A stretch of 34,479 bases of DNA, taken from assembly GCA_002733575.1 (NCBI GenBank), contig NVWB01000176.1, positions 1 through 34,479 of the forward strand, written 5' to 3'. Below are positions 1 to 8,800 of the stretch, piece by piece; position 1 is the first letter of the stretch; every line of letters starts with the position of its first letter. Source of the stretch: Blastopirellula sp. (lineage in GTDB: Bacteria; Planctomycetota; Planctomycetia; Pirellulales; Pirellulaceae). Both the position numbers and the translations under genes were made by a program. The notes beneath the pieces are model-generated. The model was not told the DNA's origin. It did not search any database and was given only the letters and a program-made list of their open reading frames with translations.

Positions 1-827
1 CGTTGGTGTTAAAGAACGCATACCAACAAGCAAAAACCGAAGCCGAAGCCGCGTTTGGTAACGGCGCGGTGTACCTTGAAAAATATGTCGAGCATCCTCG
101 TCATGTCGAAGTACAAGTGATTGCCGACAACTATGGTAATGTAGTCCATCTATATGAACGTGAATGTTCGACCCAACGTCGACATCAAAAACTGATTGAA
201 GAAAGCCCCGCACCGAATCTAAAACCAGAAACCCGCGATGCCATTTGTGATGCTGCGGTGCGTATGATTAAAAACGCCGATTATCAAAATGCTGGCACCG
301 TGGAGTTCATTGTTGATAAAGATGAAAACTTCTACTTCATCGAAGTCAACGCTCGGATTCAAGTGGAACACCCCGTGACCGAAATGGTGACAGGTATCGA
401 TTTAATTCAAACGCAAATTCGTGTCGCTGCAGGCGAAAAACTGGCGTTCACGCAAGACGATATCAAAATACAGGGTGCCGCGATTGAGTGCCGGATCAAT
501 GCCGAAGACTCTGAGCGAAACTTCATGCCTTGCCCTGGAACGATTGAGCACATGATTGTACCTGGCGGCTTGGGCGTTCGTTTTGATTCGCATGTTCACG
601 CCGGTTACACTGTGCCGCCTCATTACGATTCGATGATCGGCAAGCTGATCGTGCATCGTAATACCCGAGAGGAAGCGATCAACTGCATGAAACGAGCCCT
701 AGACGAAATTCGTACCGATGGCGTGAAGACTACCGTGCCGTTTCATAAGATGCTGCTGAATCACGCCACTTTCGTCGAAGGCAAAGTCGACACCACGTTT
801 GTCGAGCGAACTTGGTTGAACGATTAA
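1..827 (+). CDS. accC: Biotin carboxylase, acetyl-CoA carboxylase subunit (partial, 5' end missing)
   Basis: This is the C-terminal part of the ATP-dependent biotin carboxylase that carboxylates biotin on BCCP, the first step of fatty-acid synthesis in the cytoplasm. The reading frame is open at the left edge, so the start lies outside; about 275 of the usual ~450 residues are visible. They align by eye with E. coli AccC from the central ATP-grasp region onward: [14 protein letters not shown], then RRHQKLIEE, then the catalytic segment [16 protein letters not shown] (Glu, Asn and Arg ligands present), then ECRINAED and [16 protein letters not shown] in the C-terminal domain. The stop is TAA at 825-827. 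accB would be expected upstream but cannot be seen. All key residues in the visible part look intact. I see nothing unusual in the gene, and it does not seem to share an operon with the next gene. Confidence 0.95.
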   Translation, partial: LVLKNAYQQAKTEAEAAFGNGAVYLEKYVEHPRHVEVQVIADNYGNVVHLYERECSTQRRHQKLIEESPAPNLKPETRDAICDAAVRMIKNADYQNAGTVEFIVDKDENFYFIEVNARIQVEHPVTEMVTGIDLIQTQIRVAAGEKLAFTQDDIKIQGAAIECRINAEDSERNFMPCPGTIEHMIVPGGLGVRFDSHVHAGYTVPPHYDSMIGKLIVHRNTREEAINCMKRALDEIRTDGVKTTVPFHKMLLNHATFVEGKVDTTFVERTWLND

Positions 828-1145
828 TTCGACCGAAATTCTGATTTCTCACAGGAAATCTCGATCACCGGCTTTTACCGGGCAAGGTGCATTATCAATC
901 CGCTAACGGTTCTGTAGTGGATTGCGATAATCCACTACGGTTATGCGCCGCATTTTACCGGGGTATTCTATGCCCTTCTCCTGCTTTGCGAGAACGCGAA
1001 ATCTGCCTACAATCGACCGTTGATCCTTTGTCTATTTATCTCACCAAGACGCAGCAATTCGCATTGTACGGCAGTGTGTTTCGTTTGCTTGCCAGGTGAG
1101 AAAGTTAATCCCTCAATTCGCATCTCACATTTGGAGAAGACTCCT
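828..1145. other. Intergenic region between accC and the phosphofructokinase gene
   Basis: This 318-base spacer holds a strong perfect hairpin (914-938, listed separately). It also has two copies of ttttaccggg, near 873 and 953, and the ribosome-binding site ggag at 1133-1136 for the next gene. Short open frames here have no convincing start signals or recognisable protein, so I do not call a gene. Confidence 0.5.
914..938. terminator. Perfect 10-bp hairpin downstream of accC
   Basis: gtagtggatt at 914-923 and aatccactac at 929-938 are exact reverse complements around a 5-base loop (gcgat). No T run follows on either strand, so this is not a classical intrinsic terminator. Its position, 87 bases after the accC stop, suggests a 3'-end or processing hairpin. 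It could equally be a small dispersed palindromic repeat. Confidence 0.4.
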
Positions 1146-2423
1146 ATGTCTAGCACATCAAATCAAAAAATTAAAAAGGTCGCCATCCTGTTCTCCGGTG
1201 GGCCTGCTCCAGCTGCGAATGCGGTGATCTCTACAGCCGCCGTTTCATTTTTGCGTAATGGTATCGAAGTAGTCGGCATCAAGCATGGGTACTCGAACCT
1301 GATGCAGTACAGTTCCGATCACCCAATGGAAGAAGGCCGGGACTACATCACTCTAGATCACCAAGTCTTGGGGCGGTCTCGCAACAAGCAAGGAATCATG
1401 ATTGGGACCGCACGTGCGAATCCTGGTAAATCGATTTCGCATCCTTCACATTTGCAAGATGCCGAACGCTGTGCCCCGATGAAAACCACCTACGAAGCAC
1501 TTTGCTCGATGGGTGTCGATGCGTTGATTTCTCTCGGTGGTGACGACACGCTGAAAACTGCCAACAAGTTTAAGCTGTATCAAGAAACATTGCCTGAAGG
1601 CAGCAAGAGCATCCCAGTGGTTCACTTGCCGAAAACCATCGACAACGATTACTGCGGAATCGATTTCACCTTTGGTTTCTTCACGGCTGCTGATTTCCTA
1701 GCGACCGAAGTTCGCAACTTGCTTTACGATGCCGAAGCAAGCCGGGCTTATTTCCTGGCAGAGTGCATGGGCCGCAGTGCAGGCTGGTTGGCGTATGGAG
1801 CCGCGATTGCAGGCGAGGCTTCGTTAGTGATGTCGGTCGAAGATATCACTGGCGATTTCGTAGCCCGCGAAGTGGAAGAGGACGGCAAAAAACGGATCAT
1901 CATGAATGTCGAAAAGGTGATCGAGTATATCATTAAAGTCATGTTGGCACGGGAAGCCGAAGGCAAAGAATTTGGCGTAATCATTCTGGCCGAAGGCCTC
2001 GCTGAAATGTTGCCAGAAGAATACTTGGAAGGTGTGGCCCGTGATGATCATGGACACATTGCCATCAGCGACATTCAATTGGGACGCAGGTTTGCCCAGT
2101 GGATTGCCAAAGCCTACGAAGAAAAAACAGGCCGCACCCGCAAAGTCAACGGCCTACAACTTGGCTACGAAGCCCGCTGTGCCCAACCAAGCGCTTTCGA
2201 TGTAATGCTTGGGGCTCAACTGGGCGTTGGAGCCTATCGTGCGTTGGTCGAAGAAGGCCACAACGGCGTGATGGTTTCGGTCTCCGGTCAATTCGATTTG
2301 CACTACGTCAACTTCGAAGAACTCGTCGACCCTGAAAACCTCGTGACCGTAGTTCGCTACATCGACACCAACAGCGACTTCCACAAACTCGCCAGGTTTC
2401 TTGAAACTTACATCAACGGGTGA
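1146..2423 (+). CDS. pfp: Pyrophosphate-dependent 6-phosphofructokinase
   Basis: This enzyme interconverts fructose 6-phosphate and fructose 1,6-bisphosphate in glycolysis/gluconeogenesis, probably with pyrophosphate as phosphoryl donor. The start at 1146 (MSSTSNQK) is chosen because ggag at 1133-1136 sits 9 bases upstream and the N-terminal strand KKVAILFSGGPAPAANAVI follows at once; this gives 425 residues. The donor site reads GGDDT (131-135). In ATP enzymes the second Asp is Gly (GGDG), and Asp there blocks ATP in characterised PPi enzymes. PKTIDND (162-168) has Lys where ATP enzymes usually have Gly, again the PPi type, and it supplies the catalytic Asp. MGR (208-210) matches the sugar-phosphate site. 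The enzyme class is therefore read from diagnostic residues. The gene stands alone and is closed by a strong terminator. Confidence 0.9.
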   Translation: MSSTSNQKIKKVAILFSGGPAPAANAVISTAAVSFLRNGIEVVGIKHGYSNLMQYSSDHPMEEGRDYITLDHQVLGRSRNKQGIMIGTARANPGKSISHPSHLQDAERCAPMKTTYEALCSMGVDALISLGGDDTLKTANKFKLYQETLPEGSKSIPVVHLPKTIDNDYCGIDFTFGFFTAADFLATEVRNLLYDAEASRAYFLAECMGRSAGWLAYGAAIAGEASLVMSVEDITGDFVAREVEEDGKKRIIMNVEKVIEYIIKVMLAREAEGKEFGVIILAEGLAEMLPEEYLEGVARDDHGHIAISDIQLGRRFAQWIAKAYEEKTGRTRKVNGLQLGYEARCAQPSAFDVMLGAQLGVGAYRALVEEGHNGVMVSVSGQFDLHYVNFEELVDPENLVTVVRYIDTNSDFHKLARFLETYING

Positions 2424-2444
2424 TACTGAGAACAACGACTTACT

Positions 2445-2485
2445 AAAAAACGGTTGTAAGCCTAGCTGCTTACAACCGTTTTTTT
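2445..2485 (+). terminator. Rho-independent terminator of the phosphofructokinase gene
   Basis: cggttgtaag (2451-2460) pairs perfectly with cttacaaccg (2469-2478) around an 8-base loop. The stem is extended by an A run before it and a T run after it (2479-2485). The A/T symmetry lets it act in both directions, so it may also end the minus-strand gene that converges from 3245. Confidence 0.92.
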
Positions 2486-2537
2486 GTTTTCTTGTAGCGT
2501 AAGAAAAATGGGTAGCCCTGGTTGCTCACACGAAAGA

Positions 2538-3245
2538 TTATGATGTTGAATTTATCCACGCGAGCAGATTTTCACGACGACTCTGCATGATTGAAAACTC
2601 TTGGTCATTCAAGAGATCTTGTACTGAGTTGGCGACCTGATTCCCCGGTATGCGAGACGTTAAGTTCGGCCGTAACATAAAGTCAATGATCGCGCACGCA
2701 AGCTTCTGAACTTGTACATTTTCACTGTGAAGTTGCTCAAGGAGCCAATCATCAGTCGGATTGCATTTAGCGATGTTACTCCCCACTCCACTGCGTGATA
2801 ACCGCTGTTCTTTGAACGCAGTGAACAGATCATTCAGCAATTGAGGTGATGAATTGTCCACCAAACCATAGACAGCGCCTTCGCGAACCTTTTGCGGATG
2901 ATCGCCAAAAATAATTTGTCGCAGGTCATCATAGGCCGCAAGCCCAAGTATCTTAGCCATTGCGACACCAGCATAACTTTCGGAGGACGAACCTGCATTC
3001 GATAGGAGGATAGTTTTGGCGGTCTCGTAGCCGACATGATGGCCGTTACATCCGAGAAGATAAGCGGTCAACCACGGTTCGCAGCGATGACGATGAAACG
3101 CCGCAATCAAGTGCTTAGCAGCTTGTTCATCTGGCACCAAGTCGTCGAGCCTGAGACCGACTTTCTTGAAACTCACGCGGTCTTCAATCGCAGCATCAAC
3201 AAGTGTGACGGCATCCATTTCGGCGAGATCGTGTTCTTGCGACAT
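2538..3245 (-). CDS. Hypothetical protein, helical-repeat (HEAT-like) appearance
   Basis: A 235-residue protein that I do not assign to a family. The sequence is rich in short amphipathic helices separated by turns (for example around YAGVAMAKILGLAAYDDL, then VREGAVYGLVD, then VQKLACAIIDFML). This resembles HEAT/ARM-type repeat proteins, which usually act as binding scaffolds. I see no signal peptide, membrane segment or catalytic motif, so it is probably cytoplasmic. The ATG start at 3243-3245 has no clear Shine-Dalgarno sequence, which is common in planctomycetes. It converges on the phosphofructokinase gene and shares that gene's terminator region. The reading frame is intact and its length and composition are protein-like, but function is unknown. 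Confidence 0.65.
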   Translation of the reverse strand: MSQEHDLAEMDAVTLVDAAIEDRVSFKKVGLRLDDLVPDEQAAKHLIAAFHRHRCEPWLTAYLLGCNGHHVGYETAKTILLSNAGSSSESYAGVAMAKILGLAAYDDLRQIIFGDHPQKVREGAVYGLVDNSSPQLLNDLFTAFKEQRLSRSGVGSNIAKCNPTDDWLLEQLHSENVQVQKLACAIIDFMLRPNLTSRIPGNQVANSVQDLLNDQEFSIMQSRRENLLAWINSTS

Positions 3246-3852
3246 TAGAGGTAGTGGCCCGAAATAATGCGGTAATTAAATGCCGCACTTTTGCGGTCTG
3301 GTGTAGTTCAGTGAATTTGAATGTATCACACTCTCTAGGCGTTTTCAACAAAAACCAGGAAATGCTTTCTTGCTACACCGTTCATCACAAAAGTGTAAAC
3401 CACGCAACTATTTTCTTCTTCAGATTTCTTACCACGAATGACACCAAACCCACGAGAAAAGTGTGAAGCAATATCGTTCGTGGTTTTAGTGCTTTTCGTG
3501 GTTAATATCCTTTCCTCCGCGTCTCTGCGCGAGGCCCTTCTTCCTTTCCTTGACGCCTTTGCAGTGCGAAAAGAGGTAACCACTTAGGCACGTAGCCGAG
3601 AAGAAAGAGTTTAAACCATCCATGATCTCCGTTCAAACATCGCGTACTCTGGCAGACAATCAGTGTCATCTGACTTTTTTCAAGTTACTTGTACTAATTC
3701 TGATTTTGTCAGGGGAATTATGTCTTATGACCACTTTCTAGGTGATGCAAACTTCGTCACAATAGAGGCATTCCAACACTGTGCCTGTCACTTGTACTTG
3801 ATAATTCAATGGCAAGCTGACACGACCCTAATTTACTATAGGAGAAGATAAA
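3246..3852. other. Long intergenic region upstream of tpx
   Basis: This ~600-base region has no gene I can support. It contains a dispersed-repeat-like segment (about 3425-3585, listed separately) and the tpx leader with ggag at 3841-3844. An open frame at 3663-3851 has atypical composition and no recognisable motif, so it is not called. Confidence 0.5.
3425..3585. repeat. Dispersed intergenic repeat of the accacgaa/ttcgtggt type
   Basis: accacgaa at 3431-3438 faces two copies of ttcgtggt (3477-3484 and 3495-3502). A ctccgcgtctctgcgcgag segment follows. Read in reverse, the segment gives the spurious peptide signature SRRDAEERILTTKSTKTT. I recognise this low-complexity pattern as one that recurs in intergenic regions of many environmental bacteria and is often wrongly annotated as small proteins. 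It is probably a multicopy non-coding repeat. Its origin and function are unknown to me. Confidence 0.5.
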
Positions 3853-4377
3853 ATGTCGCGTTCTGGAGCGATCACGTTTAAGGGAAATCCTTTAACATTG
3901 GCTGGCGAAGAAGTGAAAACAGGTCAAGCTGCACCTGATTTTACGTTGCACACATTTGGTGCCGATGGACTGCAAACCCTTTCGCCTAGTGATTTGAAAG
4001 GCAAGCCAACCATTCTGAGCGTAGTGCCTTCGCTAGACACAGGCGTTTGCAAAATTCAAACCAAAACATTCAATGAGAAACTTGGCTCGCTAGGTGATTC
4101 GATCAACGCGGTGACCGTGAGCCTTGATCTTCCCTTTGCTCAGAATCGTTTCTGTGGTGCTGAGAATATCGAAAACATGAAGCATGCCAGCGATTACCAA
4201 ACTCGCAGCTTCGGTAACAACTGGGGAATGCTGATCGAAGAACTGATGTTGTTAACTCGCGGCACATTCGTTTTAGATGCCGATGGTAATGTGGTATACG
4301 CCGAAGTTGTGCCTGAAGCAACGGATGAACCGAACTACGATGCTGCATTGACAGCCCTGCAAGGCTGCTTGAACTAA
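3853..4377 (+). CDS. tpx: Thiol peroxidase (Tpx-type peroxiredoxin)
   Basis: A 174-residue atypical two-cysteine peroxiredoxin that reduces alkyl and hydrogen peroxides using thioredoxin. The motif SLDTGVC places the peroxidatic cysteine at residue 66, preceded by the conserved Pro and Thr of the active site. DLPFAQNRFCGAE places the resolving cysteine at 101. Both cysteines and their surroundings match E. coli Tpx (Cys61/Cys95), and the length is typical. The N-terminus (ITFKGNPLTLAG) is also diagnostic. The start is supported by ggag 8 bases before the ATG. No signal peptide is seen, so the enzyme should be cytoplasmic here. The gene is monocistronic, ending at a hairpin it shares with the convergent gene. 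Confidence 0.95.
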   Translation: MSRSGAITFKGNPLTLAGEEVKTGQAAPDFTLHTFGADGLQTLSPSDLKGKPTILSVVPSLDTGVCKIQTKTFNEKLGSLGDSINAVTVSLDLPFAQNRFCGAENIENMKHASDYQTRSFGNNWGMLIEELMLLTRGTFVLDADGNVVYAEVVPEATDEPNYDAALTALQGCLN

Positions 4378-4422
4378 AAGATTGCTTGAACGGGGATGCG
4401 TGCTCGTTGATTCGTAACATAC

Positions 4423-4460
4423 AAAAAAAGAGGCTGCCTGATTCGGTAGCCTCTTTTTTT
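4423..4460. terminator. Bidirectional terminator between tpx and the convergent secreted-protein gene
   Basis: gaggctgcc (4430-4438) pairs with ggtagcctc (4445-4453) with one G-T wobble around a 6-base loop. A seven-A run precedes the stem and a T run follows it, so it can terminate transcription from both strands. This fits its position between two converging genes. Confidence 0.9.
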
Positions 4461-4503
4461 ATCTAGTAAGCATTGTTGTTTGCATTGAGCTTTGGTTATT
4501 CGC

Positions 4504-5394
4504 TTATGGAACGAAGAAAACTAAACCGGTGTAGAAGCCTCCGGCGTAGACTGCACCTTTGAAGCTCCAAGGCAAACCGTGGCGATCATGAGGATTGCAA
4601 TCGCCAGGGCGATAATGGCCTAGAGTATAGACACGTTCGCATGGATGATTGACACCGATTTTATAAGGCAAGGCCAAGGTGTTACCAAAGAAGTGAGCCG
4701 CCGAAAGTGCCGGTTGCAAGACTTTTTTGCGATGACCGTAGCGTTCAAGATTGACTTCTTCAAAGTAGAGAGGTCGATGATAGAAAGCGGGGGCTTCCCA
4801 TTGTGCAATGGTAGGGTCCCAGTCACGATGAGATCCGAAGTCGCTGGCTTGAGCGAACAATGTTTTGGCAACATCATCAGGGAGAACAATCGCTTTGGTC
4901 TCTTTGTCTTTTATCAGTTCAGGGTTGTTGTAACCTGTGTTGACACTGAATTCGCTAGGATCTTTGAAATCAAAAAGATCTTGCAGTTCACTTGCCGACA
5001 GATTGTCGAACGATTTTTGATTGTCTGTTAATGATTTGTAGAGTGTGCCTGCTTTAAGTGATTTCTGAGTATTCTCGATTGCAGGTTTAGGCACTTCATC
5101 TTGAAAAGCAACTTGGACTGTTTGTTCTGTATTTTCCTGATGAACAACTTCACGTTGAATTCGTTTCGCAGGCTTTTCATTTTGAGAGAGATCAAGTTCT
5201 CTTCCCCATAAACCCTGAGAGGTTTCACCTAAAGATTGGATGACCGGTCGAACTCGGTTGTGTTGTGATTTTGATTCGTCTGCGGATGCCACAACGCAAG
5301 ATGAAAGGAGCATGCCCACTATGAGTGGTCGAACCAATAAACATTGAATCAATTTAGGGGAAGATTGCATCGTCTCAAACGGTACCTTACGCAT
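4504..5394 (-). CDS. Conserved planctomycete-type secreted hypothetical protein
   Basis: A 296-residue protein with an N-terminal export signal: basic start, hydrophobic stretch, then LLSSCVVASADES. LSSC would fit a lipoprotein lipobox, with Cys33 as the acylated residue; VASA would fit ordinary signal peptidase cleavage, so both outcomes are possible. Residues ~45-180 look disordered and polar. The C-terminal ~90 residues are compact and distinctive: RPLYFEEVNLERYGH, then HFFGNTLALPYKIGV, then CERVYTLGHYRPGDC, ending in a Gly/aromatic-rich strand. I recall similar C-termini in hypothetical proteins of other planctomycetes, but know no function. The two Cys in the CERVYTLGHYRPGDC segment may form a disulfide. 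The start could also be the internal Met at residue 9. Confidence 0.75.
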   Translation of the reverse strand: MRKVPFETMQSSPKLIQCLLVRPLIVGMLLSSCVVASADESKSQHNRVRPVIQSLGETSQGLWGRELDLSQNEKPAKRIQREVVHQENTEQTVQVAFQDEVPKPAIENTQKSLKAGTLYKSLTDNQKSFDNLSASELQDLFDFKDPSEFSVNTGYNNPELIKDKETKAIVLPDDVAKTLFAQASDFGSHRDWDPTIAQWEAPAFYHRPLYFEEVNLERYGHRKKVLQPALSAAHFFGNTLALPYKIGVNHPCERVYTLGHYRPGDCNPHDRHGLPWSFKGAVYAGGFYTGLVFFVP

Positions 5395-5892
5395 CGTAAA
5401 GGTTCCTCATGATAGCAGGCGGTAAAACATGGAACACCGGTAGAGTGGACGTAGCAATTTTTAGGAACATACCGGTCAAAATAGTTTTCGTCATCTTTGA
5501 TTCGCAGGGCACAGTTTTGTCGTCAGGAGCCTGCCATATTACGCAGTGCCCCCATAATTACATCCGCCAAATTGCATACACGACTGATTTACTGTGAGTT
5601 ATGTTTTGTCCTGAATTCTGATGGAATATCCAACATATTTGCAAGAAAACAACTTGGCAGAGCTTACTTTTAGGTTTTTTAGCAAGTCTTCGTTGACACC
5701 GTGGGGGTCCGTAGTTTGAATGGGAATATATGCGTTTTGTGTTAAATAGAGAAAGTCTACGCAACGCAAATAGTCATACCGGGTGGTTTGATTGTTTTCC
5801 TGCCACTTTTTATTTTTCACTTGATAGATAGCACAGACACTTTAGACGAGAAGCCGTTGTCTAAAGTTCCAATTCAATGGGAATGCTCGATC
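5395..5892. other. Divergent intergenic region upstream of the LEPR-XLL gene
   Basis: This ~500-base region lies between divergently transcribed genes and should hold both promoters. TTGACA at 5693-5698, followed after 17 bases by ttgaat (5716-5721), is the best sigma-70-like candidate for the giant gene and would leave a leader of ~165 bases. The giant reading frame can be extended upstream to a TTG at 5788, but I place the start at 5893 (see that gene). No coding sequence is supported here. Confidence 0.4.
5693..5721 (+). promoter_or_regulatory. Candidate sigma-70-like promoter of the LEPR-XLL gene
   Basis: A perfect -35 hexamer (ttgaca) is separated by 17 bases from ttgaat, a four-of-six match to the -10 consensus. 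The site is in the spacer upstream of the giant gene and on its strand. This is a motif match only. Confidence 0.35.
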
Positions 5893-8800
5893 ATGAGTAA
5901 CAACAGTCTTTGGAATCGCTTGTTTGGTACTTCAAAAAAACGTAGTACCACCAACCATCTAGATCGCTTCTCTGAGCAGTTTGATACCCGACTGAATTTC
6001 CGTGAGCTGGAACCACGTATGGTGCTTTCTGGAACCGCAGTGGATACCGATGGAAATCTGACCGATTCCAACTTGTCACTGGAGATTTCGCTTGAAGATG
6101 GATCATCGGCTATCGTTACGGCTGAAAAAATGGGCAGCAAGGCAAAGGTTATTGTTGAAATCGACGGAGTAAAAACGAATTTTACTGGCATTACCAACCT
6201 TGAGTCGATTAAGTTAGTTGGAGCCAATGATGATACAGGCACAACTTCCGTTATATTAGATTCCTCTCTGAACATCGCAGAGCTTGATGGGGGTAACTTA
6301 ACGCTCAGTTCTCTAAAAATTGATGGAATTGACAGTACTAAAATTGAAGCAAGTTTATCAACGCCAATTTTCTCGATCACCAACCCTATTACAAATTCGG
6401 ATGATTTATCCGTGACTCAAGAGGCCACTAGTAGTATCTCAGGTGCTAATTTAACGATCATTAATAATAGCAATCAATCAATAGCTATTGACTTGAGTGA
6501 ATCCGGAAATGACTTCAATATCGTTTCTGCAACTGGGGGCCTCACGGGTGACGAGATAACCATTGCCGATGCCAACGATATTATCTTAGGTGATATTGAG
6601 ATCAATCAACTCACCATCTCTGCTGATGGAACAATCACTCAAGATGGTGTGACTACGATCAAAGTGAATGAAACTTCCGACTTCACTTCGGGTGACGCCG
6701 ATGACGTAACACTTACCAACGCGAATGAGTTTACCGGTGCAGTTGCAGTTGCCGGGCAATCGGCCGCTTCTGGTACTGTGATGATCTCGAATGAGATGGC
6801 TTTAGTTACGGGCAACATCAACGCTGGTGCTTTGACTCTGACAGCTATGGGCAATATCTCTCAATTAGATAACAAGGTTGCGGATGCGACTTCCGCGACA
6901 TTTGTCTTTTCTTCGACTGCCGCTACGCTTGATTTTGATAACACAGGAAATACGTTTGGTAGTGTCGCAATCACGAACCCTACGAATCTCAATAATTTCC
7001 TCCTGAATAACGACGATGCAACTGCGGCTATTCCAGCAGGAATGCTTCTTCGATTGAACTCGGGGCTGATGACCGATGTCACGCTGATATTTACCGGCTC
7101 GGGCGATCTGGCCTTACCTGCGATTGATATTTTTGGTGACCTGACTGTTCAGACCAATGGAAACATCACGCAGACGGCCGCGATCAAGGTCGATGGCACC
7201 GCTTCCTTTATCTCTGGCGGAGTGACAAAGAGCATTACCTTGAATGATGCCGACAATGATTTCAATATCATTTCAGCCGTTGGCGGCAGTCCTGCCATGT
7301 CGGTGAGTATTTCAGATGTCGGGGATATTGTCTTAGGTACCATTGATGCGACCACACTCACTGTGACTGCTGATAGTGACAACGCTGGCGGTGATGGAAT
7401 GATCACCCAGGACAGTGGAAAGAGCATCAAGGCCAGTGGTGCTGCGATCTTTACATCAGGCACAGGCCAACTGGTCACGCTAACCGAAGCGAATGATTTC
7501 CAAGGCACGGTCAGTGTTGCCGGTCAATCAAGTACCGCTTCAGGCAAGGTCGAGATTTCTGATATCAGTGCAATTGACTTAGGCAGTATTGATGCAGCGA
7601 CTCTCATAGTGCTTGCTGATACCGATACCATGGGAAATGATGGCGCCATTACCGATTCAACCGCCGCAATTATTTCTGTAACAGGTGATGCAACTTTCAA
7701 AGGGACTTCGATCACCGTAGATGGAGACACTGGCAATACGACGAACTTTGCCACCTTGAATTTCACAAGTGCTGGTGATGTGACGTTTGTTGAAGATAGT
7801 AGCACGGAAATCAAGGGCACAAATACAGCCTTGAACCTATTTGTCACCTCAGATGACAGCATCACTCAATCCGCAGGTGCTACGATTACAGCCAGTGGAA
7901 CAGCAAGCTTCACCGCAGGTGAAGGCAATGATGTTACGCTGACCGAAGCGAATGATTTCCAAGACACGATTTCGGTTGTAGGGCAAACGCTGGCCGCAGG
8001 CAAGGTCGAGATATCCGACACCAATGCGATTGACTTAGGCAGTATTAATGCAGCGACTCTGATCGTGCTTGCAGATACCGATGCCGTGGGAAATGATGGT
8101 GACATTACCGATGCAACCGCCGCAATTATTTCCGTATCAGGTGATGCCACTTTTAGCGGAACTTCGATCACGGTAGATGGAGACACAGGCAACACGACCA
8201 ACTTCAATACATTGAACTTCACGAGTGCTGGTGATGTGACGTTTGTCGAAGATAGTGACACCGAAATCACAGGCACCAACACGGCTAATAATCTGACGCT
8301 AGATTCTGGTGGAGATATTACGCAGGCCGCTCTTTCTACAATAACTGTAACTAACGAAGCAGACTTTATCTCAGGCGGCCCGACTAAAAGCATCACTCTC
8401 GCCAATGCTGGAAATGACTTTAATATCATTTCAGCCATCGGCGGCAGTCCGGCCATGGCGGTGAATATCTCAGACAAGGGGGATATTGTACTAGGCAAGA
8501 TCGATGCGACCACACTTATCGTGATTGCCGATAGTGATAATACTGGAACCGATGGTACGATCACGCAAAAAGGTGCCACCACGATCTCGGCAATCAGTAC
8601 GGCCAACTTTACTTCTGGAAACGGTAAAGCGGTTACGCTTACCAATGCCAATGAATTTCAAGGGGCAGTGACCGTTAGTGGTCAAACTGGCGCTGCCGGC
8701 GCGGTCAGCATTACTGATCTAACGGATCTGGAACTTGGTGCCATCAGTGCGGCATCTTTGGTTGCAATTGCTGATAGTAATGATTCACAAGACGATGGAA

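Noticed and set aside
887..1099. Plus-strand open frame of 70 codons before the phosphofructokinase gene
   Set aside because: It spans the perfect hairpin at 914-938 and has no protein-like features.
1020..1145. Upstream extension of the phosphofructokinase frame
   Set aside because: The 42 extra residues have no family match, and the ATG at 1146 has a good ribosome-binding site and a normal N-terminus.
3335..3583. Minus-strand open frame of 82 codons with SRRDAEERILTTKSTKTT
   Set aside because: It is a translation of a non-coding intergenic repeat rather than a gene.
3663..3851. Plus-strand open frame of 62 codons directly before tpx
   Set aside because: It has no ribosome-binding site or recognisable domain, its composition is unusual, and it covers the tpx leader.
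5558..5820. Overlapping minus-strand open frames in the divergent spacer
   Set aside because: Two frames overlap each other and the candidate promoter, and neither shows motifs or start signals.
5788..5892. Upstream extension of the LEPR-XLL frame from a TTG at 5788
   Set aside because: It would add a hydrophobic 35-residue segment that moves LEPR away from its usual position and introduces the only cysteine. The ATG at 5893 fits the family better.
7485..8300. CRISPR-like array within the repeats of the giant gene
   Set aside because: The repeats are long, in frame and diverged at the protein level, with no short constant repeat and unique spacers.
7866..8651. Long open frames antisense to the LEPR-XLL gene, the longest of 261 codons, with others through 5874-15041
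   Set aside because: They follow from the Thr/Ala/Ser/Asp-rich repeats of the sense gene, repeat with the same period, and have Val/Ser/Pro-rich translations without motifs. They have no sign of independent coding.
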